A stretch of 64,000 bases of DNA from CAWJPW01 sp963844845 (lineage in GTDB: Bacteria > Acidobacteriota > Thermoanaerobaculia > Thermoanaerobaculales > Sulfomarinibacteraceae), in the NCBI GenBank assembly GCA_963844845.1, contig CAWJPW010000010.1, positions 186,001 through 250,000 of the forward strand. The letters run 5' to 3'. Shown here in pieces: positions 51,467-60,121 of this stretch (the first letter of the stretch is position 1; the number at the start of each line of letters is the position of its first letter). Below the pieces are notes generated by a model. The model did not search any database and was not told the DNA's origin. It worked only from the letters and a program-made list of their open reading frames with translations. The position numbers and the translations under genes were made by a program.

Positions 51467-52390
51467 TCACGCCTCCCGAGCCAGCGCGGTCACCACCGAC
51501 CGGAAGTCGTCGGGAGGCTCACGCTCGAAGCGCAGCTCCCGCCCGTCGGGGTGACGGAAACCGAGGGTGGCGGCGTGGAGCATGAGGCGGGACGCGGGGA
51601 TGAGCTCCCCACCCGAGCGTTCAAAGTCGCGGACGTAGACCCGCTCCCCCACCAGCGGATGGCCCCGCTCCGCCATGTGGATGCGTATCTGATGGGTTCG
51701 CCCCGTCTCGAGGCGGACCTCGCAAAGCGTGGCGCCAGCCAGAGCTTGCAGCGGGCGCACGAACGTCACCGCCGTCTTGCCCTGCCCCGGCCTCGACGTC
51801 GAGCCCCGCAGGCCGTCGCCGCGGTTGACGACCAGCCGGCTCTCGATGCGCGCCTCCCTCACCGCACCGTGGGCGACACACAGGTAGCTGCGGTCCATGG
51901 AGTGGATGCGCAGCTGGGCGCCCAGGATCCGCTCGGCCGCCTTGGTACGGGCGAAGACCAGGAGCCCGGAGGTGTCGCGGTCGATGCGCTGGACCACGTA
52001 GAGCAGCACCCGCCGGCCCGCGCTCTTGCACCGCTCGAGCACCAGCAGCTGCTGCAGGGCGCTGTCGCGCTCTCCCTCGTCGAAGGGCACGCTCGAGACC
52101 CCCGCCGGCTTGACGATGACCACCACCTGCGAGTCCTCGTGCACGACCTCGACCCGAGGCGCCGCAGCAGCGGGCCGTGCCGCGGCGCCGAGGTCGAGCC
52201 CAACCTCCTCGCCGCCGCCGAGCCGCCGACCGGGATCCGTCTCCGCCACCCCGTCCACCGCCACCCTGCCACCGCGGATCCACCCCTGCACCCGCCGCCA
52301 CGGCGTGCCGTCGAGCCGGGCGCGCACCAAGGCGGCGAGGGTGAGGCCGCGCTCCTCCGGCCTAACGGTCCACTGCTCGCGCTCTGCCAT
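51467..52390 (-). CDS. RluA-family pseudouridine synthase
   Basis: 307 residues from ATG 52390. An S4-like N-terminal domain (LAALVRARLDGTPWRRVQGWIRGGRVAVDG) is followed by the synthase domain, with the catalytic Asp in QRIDRDTSGLLVFARTK and LETGRTHQIRIHMAERGHPLVG. It isomerises uridine in rRNA or tRNA. RluA, RluC and RluD subtypes cannot be separated from sequence here. Structured element copy 7 begins about 100 nt from its start, on the opposite strand. Confidence 0.9.
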   Translation of the reverse strand: MAEREQWTVRPEERGLTLAALVRARLDGTPWRRVQGWIRGGRVAVDGVAETDPGRRLGGGEEVGLDLGAAARPAAAAPRVEVVHEDSQVVVIVKPAGVSSVPFDEGERDSALQQLLVLERCKSAGRRVLLYVVQRIDRDTSGLLVFARTKAAERILGAQLRIHSMDRSYLCVAHGAVREARIESRLVVNRGDGLRGSTSRPGQGKTAVTFVRPLQALAGATLCEVRLETGRTHQIRIHMAERGHPLVGERVYVRDFERSGGELIPASRLMLHAATLGFRHPDGRELRFEREPPDDFRSVVTALAREA

Positions 52391-52486
52391 TGGCACATCG
52401 TAGAGCCTCGAAGGTATCGAGTGAAGCCTCCCGCTGTGGAGATGCGTGGGGTCGGGAGCGGCAGGGCGTGGTGGTCGCGAATGCTC

Positions 52487-52682
52487 CGGACACCGGCTCG
52501 CGGGTGGCGGCCGTGCCGCCGCCCTCGGCGCCGAGTCGCCTGCCTGGTTGTTTGGGGCCACTGCTCCGAATGCCAAGGGCCGTGGGAGCCCCCCTTGACG
52601 TTTCCCACCAGCGCGCCGCAAGGGCGAGCGCGCTCCAGGGAAGACGTCAAGGACGGCACGCCCGCCGGAGGACCTGTGCTTT
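52487..52682 (+). repeat. Structured intergenic element, copy 7 (stem II deleted)
   Basis: Plus orientation, but here both neighbouring genes are on the minus strand. The region from stem I to the CGCCGAGTCGCC block is directly joined, so stem II is lost. Stem III is intact: CCTTGACGT (from 52593) pairs with ACGTCAAGG (to 52652). Confidence 0.75.
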
Positions 52683-52757
52683 GGTGCGGTGGTGAGCCTC
52701 CTCCGCTGATCGGGCGCGATCCGGCGGCACGGTGTACTCCGCAGCAACGCGTGGGGT

Positions 52758-52778
52758 GGCGCGCGAAAGTCGCGCGCC
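52758..52778. other. Perfect GC hairpin
   Basis: GGCGCGCG at 52758-52765 pairs with CGCGCGCC at 52771-52778 around an AAAGT loop. A very similar motif is found between genes in unrelated GC-rich bacteria as far as I recall, so it may be a mobile or transcript-end hairpin. Confidence 0.5.
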
Positions 52779-52838
52779 TACATTGGCATGTGTCTATCGT
52801 TACAGCAGAACACCTCACCCAACGCGCTGAGTTCGTCA

Positions 52839-52956
52839 GGGCACGCCGCCGCGCCGACAGGCGCGCCCGGACGCGCGCTGGTCGCCGGCGGACGCTTGCG
52901 TCCGGCCGGCGGCCGGAGCGTGACCGGAGGGTCGCGAAGCGGCCGGCGTGCACCGG
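52839..52956 (+). repeat. 118-bp GC repeat, direct copy 1
   Basis: Begins GGGCACGCCGCCGCGCC and ends CGGCCGGCGTGCACCGG. It contains a strong hairpin at 52883-52911 (CGCCGGCGGACGC and its near complement, TT loop). A direct copy lies at 53419-53537. No coding signal. Confidence 0.75.
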
Positions 52957-53418
52957 AAGACCCCACAATCCCATGGCCCCACCTCCGTCGCCGGAGGCGA
53001 CGGCACCGGGCGGGTGGGTGGGACACGGCGCCGGAAGGGGAGTGGCGGGCGACTTCGCCGCGAGGCCAGCGAGGTGGCGTTCCCTGTGGTGGCGCAGCCG
53101 CCGCGGGGGGCGCCGCATCGCTGGCCGCAGCAGAAGCCGCAGGAGCCGCTCCCCGGGACGCGGCGAAGCCGCGGCCCAGCCGCCGTCAGGCGGCAGACGC
53201 TTCCATGGCCTTGGCCGAGCCGACGAGTCGCGCCGCCGTCGGTTCTCAGGGTGCGATTCGTGACCGAGCCGAGGAGGCATTGGCCTCGTGGCCATGCCGA
53301 CGAAGGCGACGGAGCGAAGCGCGGCCAGAGGACCGGCGCCGGCGCGACTTGTTCATTACAGAGAGAGTGGGATCTCCTCACCCTTCCGGAGCATGCCCTC
53401 GGGCGTACCGGGCCGCCG
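52957..53418. other. Gene-free GC-rich spacer between the two direct repeats
   Basis: About 460 nt with many short inverted repeats (for example GCGGCGAAGCCGC) and long open frames in several phases that reflect base composition, not coding: they are Arg/Ala-rich and lack ribosome binding sites. With the two repeats, this forms a 1.2-kb gene-free block between the RluA-type gene and the MscS gene. Confidence 0.45.
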
Positions 53419-53537
53419 GGGCACGCCGCCGCGCCGCCAGGCGCGGCCGGACGCGCGCTGGTCGCCGGCGGACGCTTGCGTCCAGCCGGCGGCCGGCGCG
53501 TGGCCGGGGTGGCCGCGAAGCGGCCGGCGTGCACCGG
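53419..53537 (+). repeat. 119-bp GC repeat, direct copy 2
   Basis: Same borders and hairpin as the copy at 52839-52956, with scattered substitutions; the hairpin keeps its stem. It ends about 50 nt before the 3' end of the MscS-cNMP gene. Confidence 0.75.
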
Positions 53538-53585
53538 CGGCGACCCACCATCCGGAGGATCCGTCGTGCGGATGGGCCCTTCGCC

Positions 53586-55028
53586 TCAGCCGCCGACGAA
53601 ACGCTGGAGGTGGCGGAGGATGGTGGACGAGAGCGTACGTCGCGATTGGCGAGTGACGGGAGCATCCGCCACCGCGTCGAGCGCTCCCTGGCGCTCGGCC
53701 ATTCGACTGGCCAGCTCCTCGGCGACCTCGCCCCGCTCCGCCACCAGCGCCCGCAGCGCCCGCTCGTCGGCCCGCACCACGACCAGCTCGGTGAGCGCCT
53801 GTACGGTGGCGGCCCTGGGCGTGCCCAGCAGGAACGCCATCTCGCCGAAGACCTCCCCCGCACCGACGACGGCCATCCGAGTGCCGCCACGCAGCACATC
53901 CGCCCGGCCTCGCGCGACGACGTAGAGCGCCGTGGACGCCTCACCCTCGCGCACAACATCCTCGCCCGGGGCGTACACCTCGAGAACCGCCGAGGCCGAG
54001 AGCCCGTCCAGTGCCGCCTTGGGCAGGCCCCGGAAGAGCTCGCAGCCGGCAAGCGCCTCACCGCACTCCCGGCTGCTGGAGCGGTGCTCGGCCGGAGCGA
54101 CCATGTGGACCGTGCGCTGGGGAAACGGGATCTCCATGCCGTGACGGGCCAGGGCCGTCCACGCACGCGAGAGGAAGGCGTCGGTGAGGTCGGCGGCGCA
54201 CCACGGCTCCAGGGTCCAGAGACGGCACTCGTAGATCACCGCACTGTCGCCCATCTCCCGCACCAGCAGCTGCGGCTCGGGCGAGGTCTCGACGCCGGGG
54301 ATCGTCTCGGCGACGCGCCGCAGCACCTCCTTCACCGCATGCGGCGCGGCGGCGTAGCTCACCCCGAGGGTCACCGCCACGGCCACCGGCTCGCGGCCAC
54401 GGCCCAGCAGACGGACGCGGGCTCGGGCGAGGTCGGAGTTCGGCACCACGAGGCGATCGCCGAGGCGGGTGCGCAGCACCAGCGAGCGCCACCCCAGCTC
54501 CTCCACCGCCCCGGTGACCCCGTCGAGCTGGATCCACGCGCCGTTCTCCAGCCGCCGCTCCCATGTGAGGGTGAGCCCGGCGAGCAGCGTCGTGAGCGTC
54601 TCCTGGAGGGCCAGGCCCATCACCACCGTGATCACCGCCGAGGTGGCGAGCAGGGGCCCCACGTCGATCTCGAGCGTGCTCTTGAGCACCGCCGCCGACA
54701 CCACCAGGTAGACGATGAGGGAGATCACGTCGCTGGCGAGACGCGGCAGCTCGAACCCGAATCGGCGCGCCAGCAGCCAGTCGAACACGCCGAGGAGCAG
54801 GACCCGTGCCGCGACGTAGCCGAGGGCGAGGAGCACCGCCGCGGCCGACCACTCCGCCCCGCGGCTGCCCGGCCACAGGACCTGCACGCCCCAGAAGACC
54901 AAGCTGGTCAGGGTGACGAGCACGAGACCGCCGACGAGGCGGCGCAGCAGACGCAACCGTCCGAACCGGGCAACCATCACGATCCCGGCCGCCACCGCGG
55001 CCACCGCCAGCGCCGTCGTCGGCCCCAT
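53586..55028 (-). CDS. MscS-type channel with C-terminal cyclic-nucleotide-binding domain
   Basis: 480 residues. About four N-terminal TM helices, then the MscS pore/beta region (GLALQETLTTLLAGLTLTWERRLENGAWIQLDG and SLVLRTRLGDRLVVPNSDL). The C-terminal ~130 residues are a cNMP-binding fold: LFRGLPKAALDGLS, YAPGEDVVREGEASTALYVVARGRADVL and GEVFGEMAFLLGTPRAATV. The architecture matches the bCNG subfamily of MscS-like channels, often ligand- rather than tension-gated. It is divergent from a PAS-GGDEF-EAL protein. Confidence 0.9.
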   Translation of the reverse strand: MGPTTALAVAAVAAGIVMVARFGRLRLLRRLVGGLVLVTLTSLVFWGVQVLWPGSRGAEWSAAAVLLALGYVAARVLLLGVFDWLLARRFGFELPRLASDVISLIVYLVVSAAVLKSTLEIDVGPLLATSAVITVVMGLALQETLTTLLAGLTLTWERRLENGAWIQLDGVTGAVEELGWRSLVLRTRLGDRLVVPNSDLARARVRLLGRGREPVAVAVTLGVSYAAAPHAVKEVLRRVAETIPGVETSPEPQLLVREMGDSAVIYECRLWTLEPWCAADLTDAFLSRAWTALARHGMEIPFPQRTVHMVAPAEHRSSSRECGEALAGCELFRGLPKAALDGLSASAVLEVYAPGEDVVREGEASTALYVVARGRADVLRGGTRMAVVGAGEVFGEMAFLLGTPRAATVQALTELVVVRADERALRALVAERGEVAEELASRMAERQGALDAVADAPVTRQSRRTLSSTILRHLQRFVGG

Positions 55029-55165
55029 GTCACACGAGTGTGCGGCCGGCTCCCTCCGACGTCAATGGGCCACGGTTCGGCGTCGCGAAAGAAACCGGCC
55101 GAGCGGGATCGCGCATGCCGGAGTATTATGGAAAGAGTCTGCCGACTCCGGAGACATCACGAGCC

Positions 55166-56884
55166 ATGGCGCACAAGACCGAACCCCAGCCACCCCCGCA
55201 CGAGGCGCTGGCAGCCCTCGGAGTGGGCGTTGTGACCACCGACCAGGAGGGATGCATCCGAGAGATGAACACCGTCGCCGAGCGGCTCACCGGCTGGGTT
55301 GGTGACGATGCCCGGGGGGAGCCCCTGCAGCGAGTGGTGATGCTGACCGAGGAGGAGGCCCCCGACGACGGGAGCCCGCCTCGAGCATCGACTCGGCAAA
55401 GCCCGAACGGACGACGCGAGGAGGCCGTCCTGGTGCGCCGAGACGGCGAGCGCCTGCCGGTGGAGTACGCGGTGCAGACCACCACGGCGGCCGACGGCCG
55501 GCCGGAGCTCACGGTGGTTTTCGCTGAGGTCAGCGAGCGGCGCCTCATGGAGCTGCGGCTGGCGCGGATCTCGAGCCACGACCCCCTCACTGGCCTGCTC
55601 AACAGGAGCGCCTTCAACACCCACCTGGAAGGGGCCCTCGCTGCGCATCGCGAGCACGGCACCGAGTCCGCCGTGTGCTTCCTCGACATCGACCAGCTCA
55701 AGCTGGTGAACAGCACCTGCGGCCACGAGGCCGGCGACGATCTTGTGAGCTGGGTGGCGTCGCTGCTGCGCGAGGAGGTAGGCGAGCAGGACGCGGTGGC
55801 CCGGCTGTCAGGCGACGAGTTCGGGGTGCTGCTCGCCGACCGCGGCTCGACCGAGGCCGTGAGCGTCGCCGAACAGCTTCAGCACCGCCTGGGCGAGTTC
55901 GTGTTCACGTGGGGCAAGAACCGATTCAGCGTGAGCGCCAGCGCCGGCGTCACCCCGGCGGCGCCGGAGTTCGCAAGTGCCGCCCAGTGGCTGAGCGCCG
56001 CCGATCATGCCTGCAGCATGGCCAAGGACGACGGCCGCGGCGGCATCCGCGTGTGGGAGCTGGAGGACCGCGAGCTCAACGAACGCTTCCAGGACATGCG
56101 CTGGCTCGCCCGCATCGACAGCCAGCTGGCGAGCGGCCGCGCCCAGCTCTACGCCCAACCCATCCGGCGTCTGCGCGGGGAGCAGGACGGGCTGCAGATG
56201 GAGATCCTGCTGCGCTTCGTCGACCCGCGGGGACAGATGGTCGTCCCCGGCCACTTCATCCGAGCCGCAGAGCGCTTCGGGCTCACCTCCACCATCGACC
56301 GCTGGGTCATCCGGAACGCCCTGCGCACGCTGGCCGGACTGAGCCGCACCGCTCTCCGCCGCCTGCGCATCTGCTTCATCAACCTCTCGGCGATCTCGGT
56401 GCGCGATCCCGCGCTGCTCGATCTCATTCGTTCCGAGCTCTCGGACAGCGGCATCCCCCCCCAGAAGCTCGGCTTCGAGATCACCGAGACCACCGCGGTG
56501 CAGAACCTCAGCCAAGCCCTGTGGTTCATCCAGGAGCTTCGCTCCATCGGCTGTCGCCTCTCCCTGGACGACTTCGGCACCGGCGTGGCTTCCTACAGCT
56601 ACCTCAAGACGCTCCCTGTGCAGTACCTCAAAATCGACGGGGGCTTCGTGGAGGGGATGGGATCCTCCGCCCTCGACCGGGCAATGGTGGAGTCCATCAA
56701 CCAGATCAGCCACGTGCTCGGCATCGAGACGGTGGCCGAGTCGGTGAACGGCGCCGAGCCCTTCGAGGATGTGCGGGCCATGGGCATCGACCACGCTCAG
56801 GGGTTCTGGGTCGCGCGGCCGCGGCCCATGCTCGAGGTGTGCGAGGCGACGCGCTCCCCGTGGCAGAGTGTCCCCTCCACCTGA
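55166..56884 (+). CDS. PAS-GGDEF-EAL cyclic-di-GMP signalling protein
   Basis: 572 residues from ATG 55166; ATG 55115 is an alternative. The PAS domain is ALGVGVVTTDQEGCIREMN. The GGDEF site is SGDEF in ARLSGDEFGVLL (active variants with SGDEF are known). The EAL domain has EIL instead of EAL in LQMEILLRF, with INLSA, ITETTAV, DDFGTGVASYSYLK, LKIDGGFV and ETVAESV all kept, so phosphodiesterase activity is possible. No membrane segment. It shares a 137-nt divergent promoter region with the MscS-cNMP channel. Confidence 0.9.
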   Translation: MAHKTEPQPPPHEALAALGVGVVTTDQEGCIREMNTVAERLTGWVGDDARGEPLQRVVMLTEEEAPDDGSPPRASTRQSPNGRREEAVLVRRDGERLPVEYAVQTTTAADGRPELTVVFAEVSERRLMELRLARISSHDPLTGLLNRSAFNTHLEGALAAHREHGTESAVCFLDIDQLKLVNSTCGHEAGDDLVSWVASLLREEVGEQDAVARLSGDEFGVLLADRGSTEAVSVAEQLQHRLGEFVFTWGKNRFSVSASAGVTPAAPEFASAAQWLSAADHACSMAKDDGRGGIRVWELEDRELNERFQDMRWLARIDSQLASGRAQLYAQPIRRLRGEQDGLQMEILLRFVDPRGQMVVPGHFIRAAERFGLTSTIDRWVIRNALRTLAGLSRTALRRLRICFINLSAISVRDPALLDLIRSELSDSGIPPQKLGFEITETTAVQNLSQALWFIQELRSIGCRLSLDDFGTGVASYSYLKTLPVQYLKIDGGFVEGMGSSALDRAMVESINQISHVLGIETVAESVNGAEPFEDVRAMGIDHAQGFWVARPRPMLEVCEATRSPWQSVPST

Positions 56885-57045
56885 CGTCGCCACGACCGTA
56901 TCCGGAGCGTCCGAGCTCGTTGCATCTTTCATGGCTGGCATGAGATGACCGTTGTGGTAGGGTGTGCCAATTCAATCGACCTGGACCGTCCCGCAGCAGC
57001 TTGTTCGTCCAGCTGGACCGGCACCGCTTCTTCTCCGGAGGCACG

Positions 57046-58641
57046 ATGTTTGGCAATGCTCGCAATCCCCTCCTCGTCGCAACTCTCGCTCTCGGCGCGC
57101 TCGCTCCCACCTTCACGCGGGCCGGGACTCCGCCGACTCCTCCCGCGGCGATGACGACGACAGCCTCGGTGGGGCCCAATCACAACGTGGCCGCCGACGC
57201 GGCCCCGGCTCCCCTCGGCTACCAGGGGGAGGTCAGGGTGGCGGCCAACCCCGGCAACCCCCTGCAGGTCGTAGCAACCTCAGACACCACCGACCGCTGC
57301 GGCGGCCCCCTGGGGAAGTCGAGCCAGGCGGTGTTCTACAGCGCCGACGGCGGCGACACCTGGACCTACCTGTGCGCTCCGCTGGAGAACGACTTCGGGC
57401 TCCAGTGCAACAGCCCCTATGCTCTCGTGGCTGGGAGGGATCCGTCACTGACATGGGATGACGACGGACACGTGTTCCTCCAGTACACCCTCACCTGTGA
57501 GGTCCTGACACAGACCAGCTACGCCATCGTCGTCGCCCGGTCGAGCAACGGCGGCGCAACGTGGACGGGGCTGACTCCTGTGAAGGACGGCTGGAGCAGC
57601 CCGAACACGGTGGAAGAACGTTCATTCCTCACCGTCGACCGGTGGCCGGGCAGTACCTATCACGGCCGGCTCTACTCGTGCTGGGATGAAGCCGGCGACG
57701 AGAAAGCGGCATGGTCCGACTACGGGGCGACGTGGCACGCCGTCGACCTTCCAACTGCAACGGCCGGGACCTTTGACAGGTCGTGTCACCTGGCGGTAGC
57801 GCGCGACGGCACCGTCCATGCCGTGTTCGACACTCGCGCGTGCTCGGCCTCGGATGCCGACGACTGCACCACCGAGGAGATGTTCCATACCGCTTCCAAG
57901 GACGGAGGTGCGACCTGGTCGGCCCCGGTACAGGTGGCGGCATTCAACCTGATCTGGTCCAGCAACCGCAAGAACTGCCCCGCCGCTCAGGACCGGCGCT
58001 GCATCAGCCCATTCGGCGGCATCGCCGTGGACTCCACCGGAGGGCCCTGCAACGACGTGATCTACGCAGCCTTCGGGGACTTCAGCGCTGGCGGCGCCAA
58101 CCCCGTCGACGAGGCCGACGTGTGGGTCAGCCGCTCGACGGATGGCGGTCTCACCTGGAGCCAGCGGATCCGCGTCAACGACGACGGCGCCGGCGGTCGA
58201 ATCCAGTTTCACCCGTCGGTGGCGGTGGACCAGGAGACCGGGGCAATCGTGGTCGCCTGGTACGACGCGCGCAACGACGCCGCCAACACGACAGTGGACG
58301 AGTACGCGGCTCGATCCCTGGACTGCGCGCAGAGCTTCGAGGCCAACGTCAAGGTCAGCCGGCCCAGCACCGAGTTCAACAACTCCGAAATCTCCTGGAG
58401 CGACGTGAACGTCACCGACAACACCGGCGCCAACCCCGACCAGTACGGCGAGTACCTCGGTCTCGACATCCACGCCGGCATCGCCTCGCTGGCCTGGATC
58501 GACACTCGCCACTTCTTTCCGGCGTTCACCACCGAGGGCCAGCGGGAGAACATCGGGTTCGCCCAGGTGCGTTTCGACCTGATCTTCCGGGACGGGTTCG
58601 AGAACGGCGTAGCGGAGCGGTGGAGCAGTGCAAACGATTGA
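57046..58641 (+). CDS. Secreted BNR/sialidase-like repeat protein with DGFE-type C-terminal tag
   Basis: 531 residues from ATG 57046, with GGAGG upstream. A signal peptide (LLVATLALGALAPTFTRAG) is followed by a six-bladed sialidase-like propeller with Asp-box motifs: YSADGGDTWTYL, SSNGGATWTG, SKDGGATWSAP and STDGGLTWSQ. No sialidase Arg triad is evident, so it is likely a binding or structural propeller, not a proven sialidase. It ends in LIFRDGFENGVAERWSSAND, the same tag as the relic at 7761-7850. Confidence 0.82.
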   Translation: MFGNARNPLLVATLALGALAPTFTRAGTPPTPPAAMTTTASVGPNHNVAADAAPAPLGYQGEVRVAANPGNPLQVVATSDTTDRCGGPLGKSSQAVFYSADGGDTWTYLCAPLENDFGLQCNSPYALVAGRDPSLTWDDDGHVFLQYTLTCEVLTQTSYAIVVARSSNGGATWTGLTPVKDGWSSPNTVEERSFLTVDRWPGSTYHGRLYSCWDEAGDEKAAWSDYGATWHAVDLPTATAGTFDRSCHLAVARDGTVHAVFDTRACSASDADDCTTEEMFHTASKDGGATWSAPVQVAAFNLIWSSNRKNCPAAQDRRCISPFGGIAVDSTGGPCNDVIYAAFGDFSAGGANPVDEADVWVSRSTDGGLTWSQRIRVNDDGAGGRIQFHPSVAVDQETGAIVVAWYDARNDAANTTVDEYAARSLDCAQSFEANVKVSRPSTEFNNSEISWSDVNVTDNTGANPDQYGEYLGLDIHAGIASLAWIDTRHFFPAFTTEGQRENIGFAQVRFDLIFRDGFENGVAERWSSAND

Positions 58642-58876
58642 CAGAAGGTGACGTGAACGGCTCGAGGTTCAGAGGGTCACTGATTCCTCGCGCCGCCTCC
58701 CCTGCGACGTCTGGCGGGCCTGCATCGGGCTCCTTTGGGCGGCCTCGGTCGCCTCACCCGGAGCCGGCGCGTCGCTGAAGCGTGGCAGCTACGGCGCCAG
58801 CGGCGAGGCAGGTGCGCCCACAGCCTGAATCTGCTGGGCTTTGGAGCCCTTGGTCTCCGAGTGGCGGTCTTCCCGC

Positions 58877-60112
58877 CTACACGCTCACACCCTCCGCGCC
58901 CTGCGGCGCCGACTCGACGGCCTCCGCGGGCCCGGCTCCTCCGCCGTGCGCTTCCTCCTCCCAGGGCGGCAGCAGCTTGATGAGGCCCCAGAGGATGAAG
59001 AACGGCATCACCATCAGGATGATCGCCGGGGCGAGGCCCTCGCGGGTGGCGAAGCCCATCTTGTAGACGGTGTAGCCCAGGAAGCTCTTGGAGAAGAGCT
59101 GGCCGCCGATGACGACGTTCCAGCGCATGGCGAAGATCCCGATCAAAGTCAGCGATCCCGCCAGGGCGTAGAAGCCGCGCCGGGCTTGCTCGGTGAGGTT
59201 GACCAGGCGGGTGAGGGCGAGCAGCCCGATGGGGATCAGCGTCCCCAGCACGATCTGGATCAGCACCTGTGACGTCCAGAGCTTGGTGTGCACCATGAAG
59301 TCCAGCGTCCGGAACGACTCGTCGGCCTCGTAGATGCGGTGGATGAGGTCGAGCATCTCCAGCGAGAAGTCGATTAGGAACGCGTACATCAGGTAGCCGC
59401 CGATGGTGTCGAGGCAGCGCATGTCCACCTTCACGCCACGCAGCACCGACACCGCCATGTACATGAGCATCACCAGGGCGATCCCCGAGACCATGGCCGA
59501 GAACAGGAAGACCACCGGCATCACCGGGCTCGACCACCAGGGGTTGGCCTTGAGGGAGCCGAAGATGAAGCCGACGTAGCCGTGCAGCAGGAAGGCCGAG
59601 GGGATCCCGACGATAGTGACGAAGCGACCCACCTTCTCGTCCACCGCCTTGGACTCCGGGCTGGTGTTGTCCGACCACAGGGTCAGGATCCGGTACATCG
59701 TCTTCTTCCAACCGTCGGCGGCGCGCGCCCTGTGCACCAGCTCGACCCGGTAGTCGAGCCAGATCTCCACCAGCAGCACCGCCATGAGGTACCAGAGGTA
59801 GACGAACCCGAACATGGCCATGGCCGAGCTGCCGTGCGGCGTCAGGTACATCTCGATGGAGCGCTCGGGGTGCCCGAGGTGGAGCTGCAGCGGGAGCGGC
59901 GCCACCAGGAGAAAGGCCAGCGCGGTGAGGAGCGAAAGCCGGTAGGTCGGCCGCACCGCCTCGACGTTGAAGACCCGCTCCAGCGAGGCGAGGATGAACG
60001 CCCCCGCCACCAGCCCCGTGATGTAGGGGTAGAGCACGATGAGGATGCTCCACTGCAGCTCGATCTCGTTGGGGTACATGAAGCCGTTCACCTGGCTGAG
60101 CAGTGCGTGCAT
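58877..60112 (-). CDS. nrfD: NrfD/PsrC-like integral membrane quinol-reactive subunit
   Basis: 411 residues, with AGGAGG before ATG 60112. About nine TM helices; LHLGHPERSIEMYLTPHGSSAMAMFG is the NrfD signature region. It exchanges electrons with quinone and pairs with the preceding FeS protein. It is third in the operon cytochrome-FeS-NrfD. The acidic C-terminal tail (EEEAHGGGAGPAEAVESA) is unusual. Confidence 0.9.
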   Translation of the reverse strand: MHALLSQVNGFMYPNEIELQWSILIVLYPYITGLVAGAFILASLERVFNVEAVRPTYRLSLLTALAFLLVAPLPLQLHLGHPERSIEMYLTPHGSSAMAMFGFVYLWYLMAVLLVEIWLDYRVELVHRARAADGWKKTMYRILTLWSDNTSPESKAVDEKVGRFVTIVGIPSAFLLHGYVGFIFGSLKANPWWSSPVMPVVFLFSAMVSGIALVMLMYMAVSVLRGVKVDMRCLDTIGGYLMYAFLIDFSLEMLDLIHRIYEADESFRTLDFMVHTKLWTSQVLIQIVLGTLIPIGLLALTRLVNLTEQARRGFYALAGSLTLIGIFAMRWNVVIGGQLFSKSFLGYTVYKMGFATREGLAPAIILMVMPFFILWGLIKLLPPWEEEAHGGGAGPAEAVESAPQGAEGVSV

Positions 60113-60121
60113 CGTGTCCTC

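Noticed and set aside
22984..52682. Structured element as a copy of the HEARO/omega RNA of IscB transposons
   Set aside because: No IscB or TnpB-like gene was found, and I could not match stem order to HEARO from memory. It is left as an open test for a covariance search.
52400..53580. Several long frames across the 52.4-53.6 kb block
   Set aside because: Open in multiple phases at once with Arg/Ala-rich translation, no ribosome binding sites and no continuity of any known domain, so they were treated as noncoding.
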